A DNA stretch of 64,000 bases from an uncultured Bacteroidota bacterium (GTDB lineage: Bacteria > Bacteroidota > Bacteroidia > Bacteroidales > F082), in NCBI GenBank assembly GCA_900542475.1, contig UQNO01000005.1, forward strand, positions 7,630 through 71,629. The letters run 5' to 3'. The notes under the pieces are model-generated. The model made no database searches. It had not been told where the DNA came from and saw nothing but the letters and a program-made list of their open reading frames with translations. Below are positions 47,771-56,552 of the stretch, one piece after another (within the stretch, counting starts at the first letter, position 1; each line of letters begins with the position of its first letter). The position numbers were made by a program, and so were the translations under genes.

Positions 47771-47978
47771 CAAATTATTTTTCCACACATGCATGGTTGT
47801 AAAATATTTTTTCTTTGAAACAAAAAGGTCAACATTACAAAACATATATTCAAAAATCCTTAACAAACAATGGATTATGACGTATTCTTGTAATAGGAGG
47901 TTTCAAATACTTATATTTATGAGAACTGATAATAAACACATTAAAGTTGGTTGTTTGAAAATGACAAAAAGTAGAAAA

Positions 47979-47998
47979 ATCTGTGTAAATCTGTGTAA
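47979..47998. repeat. Tandem ATCTGTGTAA repeat
   Basis: Two adjoining copies of ATCTGTGTAA, then the related ATCTGCGAGAAAA-like words. It lies at the -33 side of the pncB promoter. Confidence 0.6.
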
Positions 47999-48015
47999 TC
48001 TGCGAGAAAATGTTA

Positions 48016-48023
48016 TAACTTTG
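48016..48023 (+). promoter_or_regulatory. -7 box of the pncB operon
   Basis: TAACTTTG, 19 bases before the pncB ATG. Confidence 0.65.
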
Positions 48024-48042
48024 CAAAAAATTAGGATTTGTC

Positions 48043-49518
48043 ATGGAAATAAATGCTTCTTATTGCTCCGACAAGTATCAATACACGATGGGCAAGTCGT
48101 TCTACGACAATGGGATGAAGGACAAACGCGCTGTGTTCAATCTCTTTTACCGCAAAGCCCCTGACACCAACAACTGGGCGGTGGTCAGCGGTGTGCGCGA
48201 GGTGCTTAAGATGGTTGAGGGTCTTGGAAAAGCTGACGAAAGTTTCTTTGAGCAATTTCTTCCCGGCGACGAATATGAAGAAGTGCGTAAATATTTCGCC
48301 ACGATGAAGTTCACAGGCAACATCTACGCCATGCGCGAGGGCGAAATTGCTTTCCCTAAAGAGCCCATCATTACCATCGAGGGTCCGATTATCGAGGCCC
48401 AGGTGCTTGAGACACCTATGCTTTGCATCATGAACCATCAGATGGCGGTGGCGACGAAGGCGTCGCGTGTGACACGAAGCACCACCAAGCCTGTAAGCGA
48501 GTTTGGAAGCCGTCGCGCCCACGGTCCGTGGGCTGCCATCTACGGCGGCAAGGCTGCCGTGATAGGAGGCTGTCATAACACATCTAATATAGTTGCCGGC
48601 GTTGAGTTCGGCTTCCCTGCGTCGGGAACGATGGCGCACAGCTATGTCACCTCCTTCGGCCCGACAGTGAAAGGCGAATATGCGGCTTTCGACACATACA
48701 TCAAAACACATAGGAACGAGGCGTTGATTCTCCTCGTCGATACATACGATACGCTGAAATGCGGTATCAAAAACGCTGTAAAAGCGTTCAGCGCCAACGG
48801 CATAGACGACTCCTACCCTTTCGTTTACGGAATCAGATTGGACAGCGGCGACCTCACATATCTTTCGATTCAGGCAAGAGAAATCCTCGACGCAGCGGGG
48901 CTAAAGAACTGTAAGATATTCGCCACCAACGCTTTGGATGAATATCTAATCACCGAGTTGGAGCGTCAAGGTTGCAAGGTTGACAGCTACGGTGTGGGTG
49001 ACGCCATCGCGACAAGTAAGCACAACCCCTGTTTCGGTAACGTTTACAAGCTCGTCCAAGTTGACGACATGCCGGTTCTGAAACGCTCGGAAGAAAGCAG
49101 CAAACTCATCAATCCGGGCTTTCAAGTCACTTATCGTATTATCAGGAACAACAAATTCAAGGTTGACGTGACATGTCTGCGCGGCGATAAACTCTCGCAA
49201 GCCATTGAAAATCACGACGAAATCACTTTGCGTGATGAAACCGACAGGCTGAAGTCAACCACCTTCCCTGCAGGGAAATACGAATATCGCATCTTGCAGT
49301 CTCAAGTCATGAAAGACGGGAATGTCGTCATTGAAGACATTCCTATCATGGAGAAACGCGCATATTATCTCGACAATCTTGCGCATCTCGACGACACGGA
49401 GAAGCGTCTCATCAACCCGCATTACTACAAATGCGACATCTCAGACGACCTTTATGATTTGAAGGACAGTCTCATCAACAACATTGTCAAAGAGATTGAG
49501 GAATTTGGAAACGAATGA
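48043..49518 (+). CDS. pncB: Nicotinate phosphoribosyltransferase
   Basis: A 491-residue enzyme converting nicotinate and PRPP to nicotinate mononucleotide in NAD salvage. Family features are YTMGKSFYDNGMKDKRAVFNLFYRK near the start, TKPVSEFGSRRAHGP, GTMAHSYV, and VYGIRLDSGDL with the later FATNALDEYLI. Base composition is clearly more GC-rich than the cassette just upstream. Three bases separate it from the CYTH gene. Confidence 0.95.
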   Translation: MEINASYCSDKYQYTMGKSFYDNGMKDKRAVFNLFYRKAPDTNNWAVVSGVREVLKMVEGLGKADESFFEQFLPGDEYEEVRKYFATMKFTGNIYAMREGEIAFPKEPIITIEGPIIEAQVLETPMLCIMNHQMAVATKASRVTRSTTKPVSEFGSRRAHGPWAAIYGGKAAVIGGCHNTSNIVAGVEFGFPASGTMAHSYVTSFGPTVKGEYAAFDTYIKTHRNEALILLVDTYDTLKCGIKNAVKAFSANGIDDSYPFVYGIRLDSGDLTYLSIQAREILDAAGLKNCKIFATNALDEYLITELERQGCKVDSYGVGDAIATSKHNPCFGNVYKLVQVDDMPVLKRSEESSKLINPGFQVTYRIIRNNKFKVDVTCLRGDKLSQAIENHDEITLRDETDRLKSTTFPAGKYEYRILQSQVMKDGNVVIEDIPIMEKRAYYLDNLAHLDDTEKRLINPHYYKCDISDDLYDLKDSLINNIVKEIEEFGNE

Positions 49519-49521
49519 GTT

Positions 49522-50001
49522 ATGCCTCGGGAAATCGAAAGAAAGTTTCTAATCGCAGGTGATTACAAATCAGAGGCTTACGCTTCGGAGAGGATTATCC
49601 AGGCTTACCTCTGTAGCGTGCCAGAGCGTGTGGTTCGTATCAGGATAAAAGGCGAGAAAGGTTTCATCACCATAAAAGGAACGACCAACGACGGCGGTTT
49701 ATCGCGTTTCGAGTGGGAAAAAGAGATTCCTCTTGAAGATGCACAATCGCTGTTGAGGCTTGCCGAGCATGGTGTCATCGACAAAACGCGTTATTTCATA
49801 AGAAACACCGACGGACATCACATCTGGGAGGTTGACGAGTTTCACGGCGAAAACGACGGTTTGACGATGGCCGAGATCGAGCTTTCCGACGAGGACGACT
49901 TCTTCGACAAGCCCGCATGGCTCGGCAAAGAAGTCAGTGGCGACAAACGCTATTACAATGCTTATTTATCGAATAATCCTTATAAATCATGGAAGAAATA
50001 A
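49522..50001 (+). CDS. CYTH-domain protein (tripolyphosphatase/adenylate cyclase-like)
   Basis: 159 residues. The signature EIERKFLI opens the chain, and RIRIKGEKGFITIKG, EWEKEIP, KTRYFI and WEVDEFHGENDGL...AEIEL line the tunnel. Most single-domain bacterial members hydrolyse triphosphate. It overlaps the next gene by 13 bases. Confidence 0.92.
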   Translation: MPREIERKFLIAGDYKSEAYASERIIQAYLCSVPERVVRIRIKGEKGFITIKGTTNDGGLSRFEWEKEIPLEDAQSLLRLAEHGVIDKTRYFIRNTDGHHIWEVDEFHGENDGLTMAEIELSDEDDFFDKPAWLGKEVSGDKRYYNAYLSNNPYKSWKK

Positions 50002-50447
50002 TCAACGAGCACAACAAGAAGGAATATCCGCCGATGCACACTGCGGAGCACATTTTAAACGGCACCATGGTTAAGATGTGGGGCTGCAAGCGTTCCTGCA
50101 AGTCACATGTGGAGCGTGAGAAGTCGAAACTCGACTATGTCTTTCCCCGGGTGTTGACGCCTGAAGAGATAAAGTCCGTCGAAGAGCGCGTCAACGAAGT
50201 GATTCAGAGTGACCTGCCTGTCATCATCGAATATGCGACACAGGAAGAAGTGAAAAACCGTTTCGACATGGTGCGCCTTCCTGACAACGCCAGCGACACT
50301 GTCCGCATCGTGAAAATCGGCGACTATGATGAATGTCTCTGCGCTGGCGACCACGTGCGGCGCACTGGCGAAATCGGCACATTCAGAATCACCAGCTCAA
50401 GGTATCAAGACGGAATGTTGAGGTTGGTGTTCCGGTTAGGGCAATGA
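49989..50447 (+). CDS. Alanyl-tRNA editing (AlaX-like) protein
   Basis: 152 residues of the second additional domain (SAD) type found in threonyl- and alanyl-tRNA synthetases. Zinc ligands appear in MHTAEHIL (HxxxH) and CAGDHVRRTGEIG (CxxxH). It removes wrongly attached serine or glycine from tRNA(Ala), or a similar error. The editing domain lacks the usual N-terminal beta-barrel, so it is the short AlaX form. Confidence 0.88.
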   Translation: MEEIINEHNKKEYPPMHTAEHILNGTMVKMWGCKRSCKSHVEREKSKLDYVFPRVLTPEEIKSVEERVNEVIQSDLPVIIEYATQEEVKNRFDMVRLPDNASDTVRIVKIGDYDECLCAGDHVRRTGEIGTFRITSSRYQDGMLRLVFRLGQ

Positions 50448-50532
50448 TATAAGACGACATTCATCTTGTCAATTATGCTGGCCTTTTCGCGAGTCAAGGT
50501 CTCGGCTTCACTTCGTCCCGTTCGAAAAACGG

Positions 50533-52614
50533 CTAATTTCTAAAAACCAACTCCTTTCCGTCAAAGTCAACCGTAATCGGCTTGTCTTTGTTCACCTTGT
50601 CGGCGATAATCATTCTTGACAGCTCGTTCAACATTTCACGTTGCATCATTCGTTTCACAGGACGTGCGCCGTATTGCGGGTCGTAGCTGATTTTCGCCAG
50701 ATGCTTCGTCGCAGACTCTGTCATATCGATGTTGATGCCGTTTGTCTTCAACATCTCCTTGACTTTTTCAAACTGCATTGCGACGACACTGACAATCTGG
50801 TCTTCGGAGAGTTGTTTAAACACGATAATATCATCTATACGGTTTAGAAATTCAGGACGGAAATGGTTGCGCAACTCGTTTTCAGGCACGTTGGATGTCA
50901 TGATGATGATGGTGTTTTTAAAATCGACCAGACGACCTTTATTGTCGGTCAGACGACCATCGTCGAGCACCTGCAACAAGATGTTGAACACATCGGGGTG
51001 CGCTTTTTCGATTTCGTCGAGAAGCACCACGGAATACGGTTTGCGGCGCACTGCCTCTGTTAGTTGGCCGCTTTCTTCGTAGCCGACATATCCGGGAGGC
51101 GCGCCTATGAGTCGCGACACGGTATGACGTTCCTGATATTCAGACATGTCGATACGCACCATGTTGTTCTCGTTGTCGAACAAGAACTCTGCCAAGGCCT
51201 TCGCCAATTCAGTCTTGCCAACGCCGGTCGTTCCCAGGAAGATAAACGAGCCTATCGGTCGTTTCGCGTCCTGCAAGCCGGCCCTGCTCCTTCTGATGGC
51301 GTCGGAAACAGCTGCGATAGCATCGTCTTGTCCAACTACGCGTTTATGCAGTTCCGATTCAAGATTCAACAATTTCTCGCGCTCGCTCTGCATCATCTTA
51401 TGAACAGGTATTCCGGTCCAGCGTGACACGATTTCGGCCACGTCATCGGCTTTCACCTCCTCGTCAACGAGAGGGTTCTCTCCTTGAACTTTAATAAGTT
51501 GCTCTTTGGCTTTGGCTATTGCGGCTTCCGACTCGGCAATCTTGCCATAACGCAGCTCGGCGACCTTGCCGTAGTTGCCTTCGCGCTCTGCCACCGTAGC
51601 CTGATATTTATAGTTCTCTATGTTTTTCTTTTCGCGCTGTATCTTCTCCACAAACCCACGTTCAGTCTCCCAGCGTTTGCGTATATTCTCGCGTTCCTTG
51701 TCCAACTCGTTGATAGTCTCGGTCAGTTCCTCGACTTTTTTCTTGTCGTTCTCGCGTTTGATGGCCTCGCGTTCTATTTCAAGTTGACGAATCTTACGCT
51801 GCACGTCTTCAAGCTCCTCTGGTACCGAGTTTATCTGCAACCTGAGACGGGACGCTGCCTCGTCAATAAGGTCGATGGCCTTGTCTGGCAAGAATCTGTC
51901 AGAAATGTAACGAATTGACAAATCCACCGCTGCTATGATGGCCTCGTCGAGGATTCTCACCTGATGATGTGTCTCATATTTCTCTTTCAGACCGCGCAAA
52001 ATCGATATTGCCGACTGCTCGTCCGGTTCGTCAATCATGACAATTTGGAAACGCCGCTCAAGAGCCTTGTCTTGCTCAAAATATTTTTGATATTCATTGA
52101 GTGTGGTGGCGCCGATAGCGCGCAGTTCTCCGCGCGCCAGAGCCGGTTTCAGTATATTCGCCGCATCCATGGCGCCCTGACCGCCGCCGGCACCCACCAA
52201 AGTGTGTATCTCGTCGATGAAAAGTATCACCTCGCCCTCGCCTTCCACCACTTCTTTGATGACCGATTTCAGACGTTCCTCGAACTCACCCTTGTACATC
52301 GCACCGGCTATAAGCGCGCCCATATCAAGGGAATATACTTTCTTCGACTTCAGGTTCTCAGGCACGTCGCCGCTCACGATACGCTGCGCCAACCCTTCCA
52401 CAATTGCCGTCTTGCCTACACCCGGCTCTCCTATTAATATAGGGTTGTTTTTAGTGCGTCGCGACAGAATCTGAAGCACTCTGCGAATCTCCTCGTCGCG
52501 CCCAATCACAGGGTCGAGCTTGCCTTTCTCGGCAAGCTCGTTGAGGTTTCTCGCAAATCTCTCTAAAGCCTTCTCTTGTCCGTTCTGCTGATTGTTGAAT
52601 TGATTGTTATTCAT
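50533..52614 (-). CDS. clpB: ClpB-type disaggregase lacking the N domain
   Basis: 693 residues against about 860 for full ClpB. The chain begins with a Gln/Asn-rich leader and goes straight into AAA-1 ([28 protein letters not shown]). The long coiled-coil middle domain is present (about 255-375), which marks ClpB rather than ClpC, and AAA-2 has GTTGVGKT. The ClpP tripeptide loop is absent. AAAGGAG lies seven bases before the ATG, an unusually clear Shine-Dalgarno for this genome. No trace of an N domain lies upstream in any frame. Confidence 0.93.
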   Translation of the reverse strand: MNNNQFNNQQNGQEKALERFARNLNELAEKGKLDPVIGRDEEIRRVLQILSRRTKNNPILIGEPGVGKTAIVEGLAQRIVSGDVPENLKSKKVYSLDMGALIAGAMYKGEFEERLKSVIKEVVEGEGEVILFIDEIHTLVGAGGGQGAMDAANILKPALARGELRAIGATTLNEYQKYFEQDKALERRFQIVMIDEPDEQSAISILRGLKEKYETHHQVRILDEAIIAAVDLSIRYISDRFLPDKAIDLIDEAASRLRLQINSVPEELEDVQRKIRQLEIEREAIKRENDKKKVEELTETINELDKERENIRKRWETERGFVEKIQREKKNIENYKYQATVAEREGNYGKVAELRYGKIAESEAAIAKAKEQLIKVQGENPLVDEEVKADDVAEIVSRWTGIPVHKMMQSEREKLLNLESELHKRVVGQDDAIAAVSDAIRRSRAGLQDAKRPIGSFIFLGTTGVGKTELAKALAEFLFDNENNMVRIDMSEYQERHTVSRLIGAPPGYVGYEESGQLTEAVRRKPYSVVLLDEIEKAHPDVFNILLQVLDDGRLTDNKGRLVDFKNTIIIMTSNVPENELRNHFRPEFLNRIDDIIVFKQLSEDQIVSVVAMQFEKVKEMLKTNGINIDMTESATKHLAKISYDPQYGARPVKRMMQREMLNELSRMIIADKVNKDKPITVDFDGKELVFRN

Positions 52615-52705
52615 TGTTTTCTCTCCTTTCTATTTTTTTGCTTGATATACATCAAAAAGCAATCCAAATCTAACAATATGACATTTTGGCAGTTTCCTGT
52701 CACTC

Positions 52706-52831
52706 CTCATTTCGCCTGAAGTGAAAACACTCCCCTTCGGTGAATAAATCTTCTCGCCTCATTACGTTGTTTTTGAAAAACGAAGATTCGTCCACTGCGT
52801 TCCATTTCATTACACATCGGTTGAAATGACG
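52706..52831. repeat. Dispersed intergenic palindrome, copy 3
   Basis: Starts CTCATTTCGCCTGAAGTG and ends GGTTGAAATGACG in opposite sense, with degenerate filling. It takes up most of the 292-base gap between clpB and the T9SS type B gene, where no gene is visible. Confidence 0.5.
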
Positions 52832-52880
52832 ATAGAATACAATATTTTTAATTTTTAAACATTAATTAAAAGAATTTTAT

Positions 52881-52888
52881 TATTTTTG
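52881..52888 (+). promoter_or_regulatory. -7 box for the T9SS type B gene
   Basis: TATTTTTG, 18 bases before the ATG at 52907. It rules out the earlier in-frame start at 52886. Confidence 0.65.
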
Positions 52889-52906
52889 CAAGTTGATCAT
52901 CATAAA

Positions 52907-54076
52907 ATGAAAAGGTTGAAAAAGTCATATAAAATCATTTTATTAGCAATCGTCATGTTGTTCTCTTTCAACGAGATGACGGCTCAATGCGAGATTTCAC
53001 TTGAAGATGGTGTCACTATGCCGGTTTGCTGGAATGATGAGGTTTTGTTGAGCGTGGATTTGAATATCAATTATTCGTATGCTTGGATTCATGACGGCGA
53101 CACCATAAGCAATGGTCCGTCTGCGTTGGCAAAAATCACAGAGAACAATTCTGTTTTTCATGTTTACATTTGGAATACTGACTCCGGCACCCCTATCTGC
53201 GACGACAGCATCACCATTACAATGAGACCGAAGTTTAACATTGATTTTGAACAACTTGCGTTGACTTGTTCGGACAATACGAATGATAATGGTAAAACCG
53301 GCAAGGCAAAAGCGACGGCTTCCGGCGAGTATTCTGCGTTTACATATCATTGGAACAGTCCTATTCAACCCATTCAGTATTTGGACAACCCTCAGGTTGC
53401 CATGGGTTTGAGCGCATATACCAATTATACCATGACAGTCACGAACGAGTACGGGTGCTCGCAGACCGACACGGTGCGTCTGAAAGCTCATCTGAACCCG
53501 AATATCGAGATTTTCTCGGATCCGGCAGACACCGTTTATCTTGACAATCCTTATGTTACTTGGTGGTTTAACAACAATGACACTGTTTACAACAATCAGG
53601 ATACGATTGTCGAGATAACTAATTTCTTTTGGGAATTTGACGGACATGAAAACACTTTCACAAGCACGAAACCGAAAATCTCTTTTTCGGAAGAGGGTCA
53701 GGGTGGCGCAATGCTGACAGTGACAAACGACTACGGGTGCGACACCACCTATCGCGCAAATGTAAAGGTTTTGCCGGTAAAACTCAGGATTCCGAACATT
53801 TTCACCCCTAATGGCGATGGTATAAACGATTATTTTGAGATTGGTTACGGTGAAGAAGGCAAACCCATCAACGACTTGAACGAATATTTTCTCAGTCATA
53901 AACTCGTCATCTTCAACAGATGGGGGCGAATCGTTTATGAATCACAGGATTACAGAAACGACTGGGACGGCGGCAAGTTGCCCGATGGAACGTATTTCTA
54001 CGTCTTGGAATGCAAAGGACATACACAGAACTATAATTATAAAGGATCGGTGATGATTTGGAATTCGGGAAGATGA
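52907..54076 (+). CDS. Secreted protein with a T9SS type B (gliding motility-associated) C-terminal domain
   Basis: 389 residues from ATG 52907. A signal peptide (cut after MTAQ) is followed by PKD-like beta domains (TMTVTNEYGCSQTDTV, MLTVTNDYGCDTTY). The C-terminal domain has IPNIFTPNGDGINDYFEI, VIFNRWGRIVYES and WDGGKLPDGTYFYVL, the CHU-C/type B sorting domain recognised by the type IX secretion machinery. It is probably surface-exposed. The binding target is unknown. Confidence 0.93.
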   Translation: MKRLKKSYKIILLAIVMLFSFNEMTAQCEISLEDGVTMPVCWNDEVLLSVDLNINYSYAWIHDGDTISNGPSALAKITENNSVFHVYIWNTDSGTPICDDSITITMRPKFNIDFEQLALTCSDNTNDNGKTGKAKATASGEYSAFTYHWNSPIQPIQYLDNPQVAMGLSAYTNYTMTVTNEYGCSQTDTVRLKAHLNPNIEIFSDPADTVYLDNPYVTWWFNNNDTVYNNQDTIVEITNFFWEFDGHENTFTSTKPKISFSEEGQGGAMLTVTNDYGCDTTYRANVKVLPVKLRIPNIFTPNGDGINDYFEIGYGEEGKPINDLNEYFLSHKLVIFNRWGRIVYESQDYRNDWDGGKLPDGTYFYVLECKGHTQNYNYKGSVMIWNSGR

Positions 54077-54085
54077 CAAATAAGC

Positions 54086-54200
54086 TGTCATTTCGACTGA
54101 ACATCGACCGCAGGGAGATGCTAATGGAGAAATCTCGGATAATTGAAAAAATCCGTAATGTTCAAATGTCGGATATTTCTCTACTTCGCCCGAAATGACG
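54086..54200. repeat. Dispersed intergenic palindrome, copy 4
   Basis: TGTCATTTCGACTGAAC (54086-54102) and, about 90 bases on, CGAAATGAC (54191-54199), with GGAGAAATCTC and its rough inverse ATATTTCTC between. It can fold into one long imperfect hairpin and sits just before the DUF1573 start. Confidence 0.65.
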
Positions 54201-54223
54201 AAAACATACGAATAAATGAAAAA

Positions 54224-54673
54224 ATGAAACAGGTATTATTATCATTGTTATTTGCAGTTTTACTTGTATCTTGCGGTAACGACGACTCTAAAATTAACAC
54301 GGGTTTGGTAAACAATCCGGCGTCGGCGACAGAAAGTAAGAATGTCAAGGAGCCCAAAATCGAGTTCAAGGTTTTGGAACACGATTTCGGCAGAATGATT
54401 CAGGGAGAACAAGTGTCGTTTACCTATAAATTCAAGAACACGGGCAACGCCCCGTTGATTATCAGCGCTGTTGAGAAGACCTGCGGATGTACCGACATAA
54501 AATTCCCGAGAGAGCCAATAAAACCAGGCGACGAGAGCTGTATCAGCATTACTTACGACAGCAAAGGATATAAAGGCTTTCAAAACAAACGCATCATAGT
54601 GAAGGCGAACACCAATCCTTCCGAGACCATTTTGAAATTTAAAGCCCGAGTTGAGACAGTTGACAATTTTTAA
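54224..54673 (+). CDS. DUF1573 lipoprotein
   Basis: 149 residues from ATG 54224, which gives a lipobox VLLVSC; the longer frame from 54143 would include the palindromic repeat. The domain (50-145) has HDFGRMIQGEQVSFTYKFKNTG and EKTCGCTDIKFP, typical of DUF1573 with its immunoglobulin-like fold. Function unknown. It heads the conserved Bacteroidota run DUF1573-yajC-ybbR-coaE. Confidence 0.9.
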   Translation: MKQVLLSLLFAVLLVSCGNDDSKINTGLVNNPASATESKNVKEPKIEFKVLEHDFGRMIQGEQVSFTYKFKNTGNAPLIISAVEKTCGCTDIKFPREPIKPGDESCISITYDSKGYKGFQNKRIIVKANTNPSETILKFKARVETVDNF

Positions 54674-54688
54674 TTTAAATTAGTAGAT

Positions 54689-55006
54689 ATGAACACATTA
54701 ACAATGTTTTTACTTGAAGCCGCACAGCAGCAAGGTGGCGGCTATTCCGGACTGATCATGATTGTTTTAATCTTTGTGGTGTTCTGGTTGTTCTTCATCC
54801 GTCCACAAAACAAAAAACAAAAAGAGGAACAAAAATTCCGCGAGTCCCTTCAAAAAGGCGACGACGTTGTGACTATCGGCGGCATTCACGGAAAAGTGAC
54901 GGAAGTCAAAGAGACAACGGTGCTCGTTGCTATCGACAACAACGTGAAAGTCGAAGTCGAGAAGTCGGCAATCATGGCGACACGTATGCAGGCGGTAAAG
55001 AAATAA
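54689..55006 (+). CDS. yajC: YajC, accessory subunit of the Sec translocase
   Basis: 105 residues, one N-terminal membrane helix (about 20-37: LIMIVLIFVVFWLFFIRP) followed by the conserved RPQNKKQKEEQKFRESLQKG and GDDVVTIGGIHGKV. It binds SecDF and helps secretion. Confidence 0.95.
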   Translation: MNTLTMFLLEAAQQQGGGYSGLIMIVLIFVVFWLFFIRPQNKKQKEEQKFRESLQKGDDVVTIGGIHGKVTEVKETTVLVAIDNNVKVEVEKSAIMATRMQAVKK

Positions 55007-55032
55007 TATCTTAAAGTAAAACTTTAAGTTGA

Positions 55033-55974
55033 ATGGCAAAAGACGAACATAAACAGAAATTTAGCAGCTTGAGTGGTATGGTTGTCTTCATACTCGTCGC
55101 CGCTTTATTATGGATTGTCATCAAACTGTCGGATACTCATACTGTCACCGTTCCTTTTGCCATTCATTATGTCGATATTCCTGCCTCGCGACTGATTGCA
55201 GACAACGACCAGGAAGTCAAAGCAACTGTCACAACAACAGGTTTCAAGTTGCTCAACTATTATTTCACAAACAAGAAAAACCGTAAAATCGACATCTCTC
55301 TGAAAGAGTTGAAATGCAAAAAAATCGATGATAAAGTTTATTCTTACAGCAGCAGATATATCATTGACAAAATAGGCGATTATCTGTCGTCAAACACCAA
55401 CGACATACAGTTGACCGACGACACGCAGTATTTCAACATGAGCCGTTTGGCATCGAAAAAAGTCAAAGTCGTTCCGGAGACTAATTTTTCTTTCGAGCAA
55501 CAGTACAATTATTACGGAGAACCGATGGCAACTCCAGGTTTCGTAACCATTTACGGTTCAGTGGAGGACATCAACAACACAAAAGAAGTCAAAACCGAGG
55601 TGATTACGAGAAAAAATGTGAACCAAAATGTTGTAACCAAAGTTAAAATCGATTTGGACGAAAAACTAAAGGCCGACATCGACGAAGTGGAAGTGTCGAT
55701 AAATGTCGAGAAATACACGGAGTCGGAGGTTGTCGTTCCCATCGAGATTCCCGGTGACATCAAAATGCATCTGTTTCCTGAAAAGGTTCACATAAAATAC
55801 GTTGTCGCGATGAAAGACTACGCCATCATCAACAGCATGTCTTTCAAAGCGACGGTCGATACCATGGAAATGTTTTTCAACGATGCTCTGCCTGTTGACC
55901 TGGTACTCTTCCCTAACAACACACAGATAATCAGCATTGAACCCAAAGAAGTGGATTATATTATCATCAGATGA
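55033..55974 (+). CDS. YbbR-like domain protein
   Basis: 313 residues. One N-terminal membrane helix (about 15-35) precedes two YbbR-like repeats (about 40-130 and 150-230; PGFVTIYGSVEDINNTKEVKTE is typical). In other phyla YbbR (CdaR) regulates c-di-AMP synthesis; here no cyclase is adjacent. The stop overlaps coaE by ATGA. Confidence 0.85.
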   Translation: MAKDEHKQKFSSLSGMVVFILVAALLWIVIKLSDTHTVTVPFAIHYVDIPASRLIADNDQEVKATVTTTGFKLLNYYFTNKKNRKIDISLKELKCKKIDDKVYSYSSRYIIDKIGDYLSSNTNDIQLTDDTQYFNMSRLASKKVKVVPETNFSFEQQYNYYGEPMATPGFVTIYGSVEDINNTKEVKTEVITRKNVNQNVVTKVKIDLDEKLKADIDEVEVSINVEKYTESEVVVPIEIPGDIKMHLFPEKVHIKYVVAMKDYAIINSMSFKATVDTMEMFFNDALPVDLVLFPNNTQIISIEPKEVDYIIIR

Positions 55975-56552
55975 TAAAAAAGGTTGGCATTACCGGCAAT
56001 ATCGGCAGCGGTAAAAGTTATGTATGCAAAGTGTTTGAAACACTATGCGTTCCAGTTTTTTATTCTGATGACGAAACAAAGAGACTTTATCTCACTCCTT
56101 CTGTTAGAAATCTGATAATCAAACGTTTCGGAGAAGAGGTTTACTTTGACAACGGCACTTTAAACAAGAAACTCCTCTCCTACCATCTTTTTAAAAACGA
56201 AGAGGCGATGAGATTTATCGAATCGGTGCTTTATCCCCTTCTGAACCAACGCTTTGACGAATGGTGTGAACAACAGAAAACGCCCTACGTACTGTATGAG
56301 TCGGCGATTCTTTTTGAAAAAAACTACGACAGATATTTTGATAAGATTATCTTTGTATCCGCTGCGGAAGACATTCGTTTGCAACGAGTTATGAAACGAG
56401 ACGGCTGCTCTGAAGAAAATGTCAGGTCGCGAATGAGACTGCAGTTGGACGAAAATCTGAAGATTTCAAAAGCCGATTTTGTTATTTACAACGACGGCAT
56501 CAAGGAAGTGGAGCCACAGGTTTTGGCCATCAATAAGCTTCTATGCTGCTGA
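55971..56552 (+). CDS. coaE: Dephospho-CoA kinase
   Basis: 193 residues. P-loop GITGNIGSGKSYV, YSDDETKRL near the substrate site, and later ESAILFEKNYDRYFDKIIFV. It phosphorylates the 3' OH of dephospho-CoA, the last step to CoA. Its last 23 bases overlap the convergent fucosidase gene. Confidence 0.95.
   Translation: MIKKVGITGNIGSGKSYVCKVFETLCVPVFYSDDETKRLYLTPSVRNLIIKRFGEEVYFDNGTLNKKLLSYHLFKNEEAMRFIESVLYPLLNQRFDEWCEQQKTPYVLYESAILFEKNYDRYFDKIIFVSAAEDIRLQRVMKRDGCSEENVRSRMRLQLDENLKISKADFVIYNDGIKEVEPQVLAINKLLCC

Larger units (their letters stand above)
47730..48042. other. Divergent intergenic region between the cassette and pncB
   Basis: 313 AT-rich bases. I see the two promoters listed separately and a short tandem repeat, and no gene. 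A minus-strand open stretch at 47850-48044 is not supported by any family. Confidence 0.7.

Noticed and set aside
44310..48042. CRISPR array, insertion sequence or transposase in the accessory region
   Set aside because: No spaced repeats, no terminal inverted repeats and no transposase motif were seen here or elsewhere in the window.
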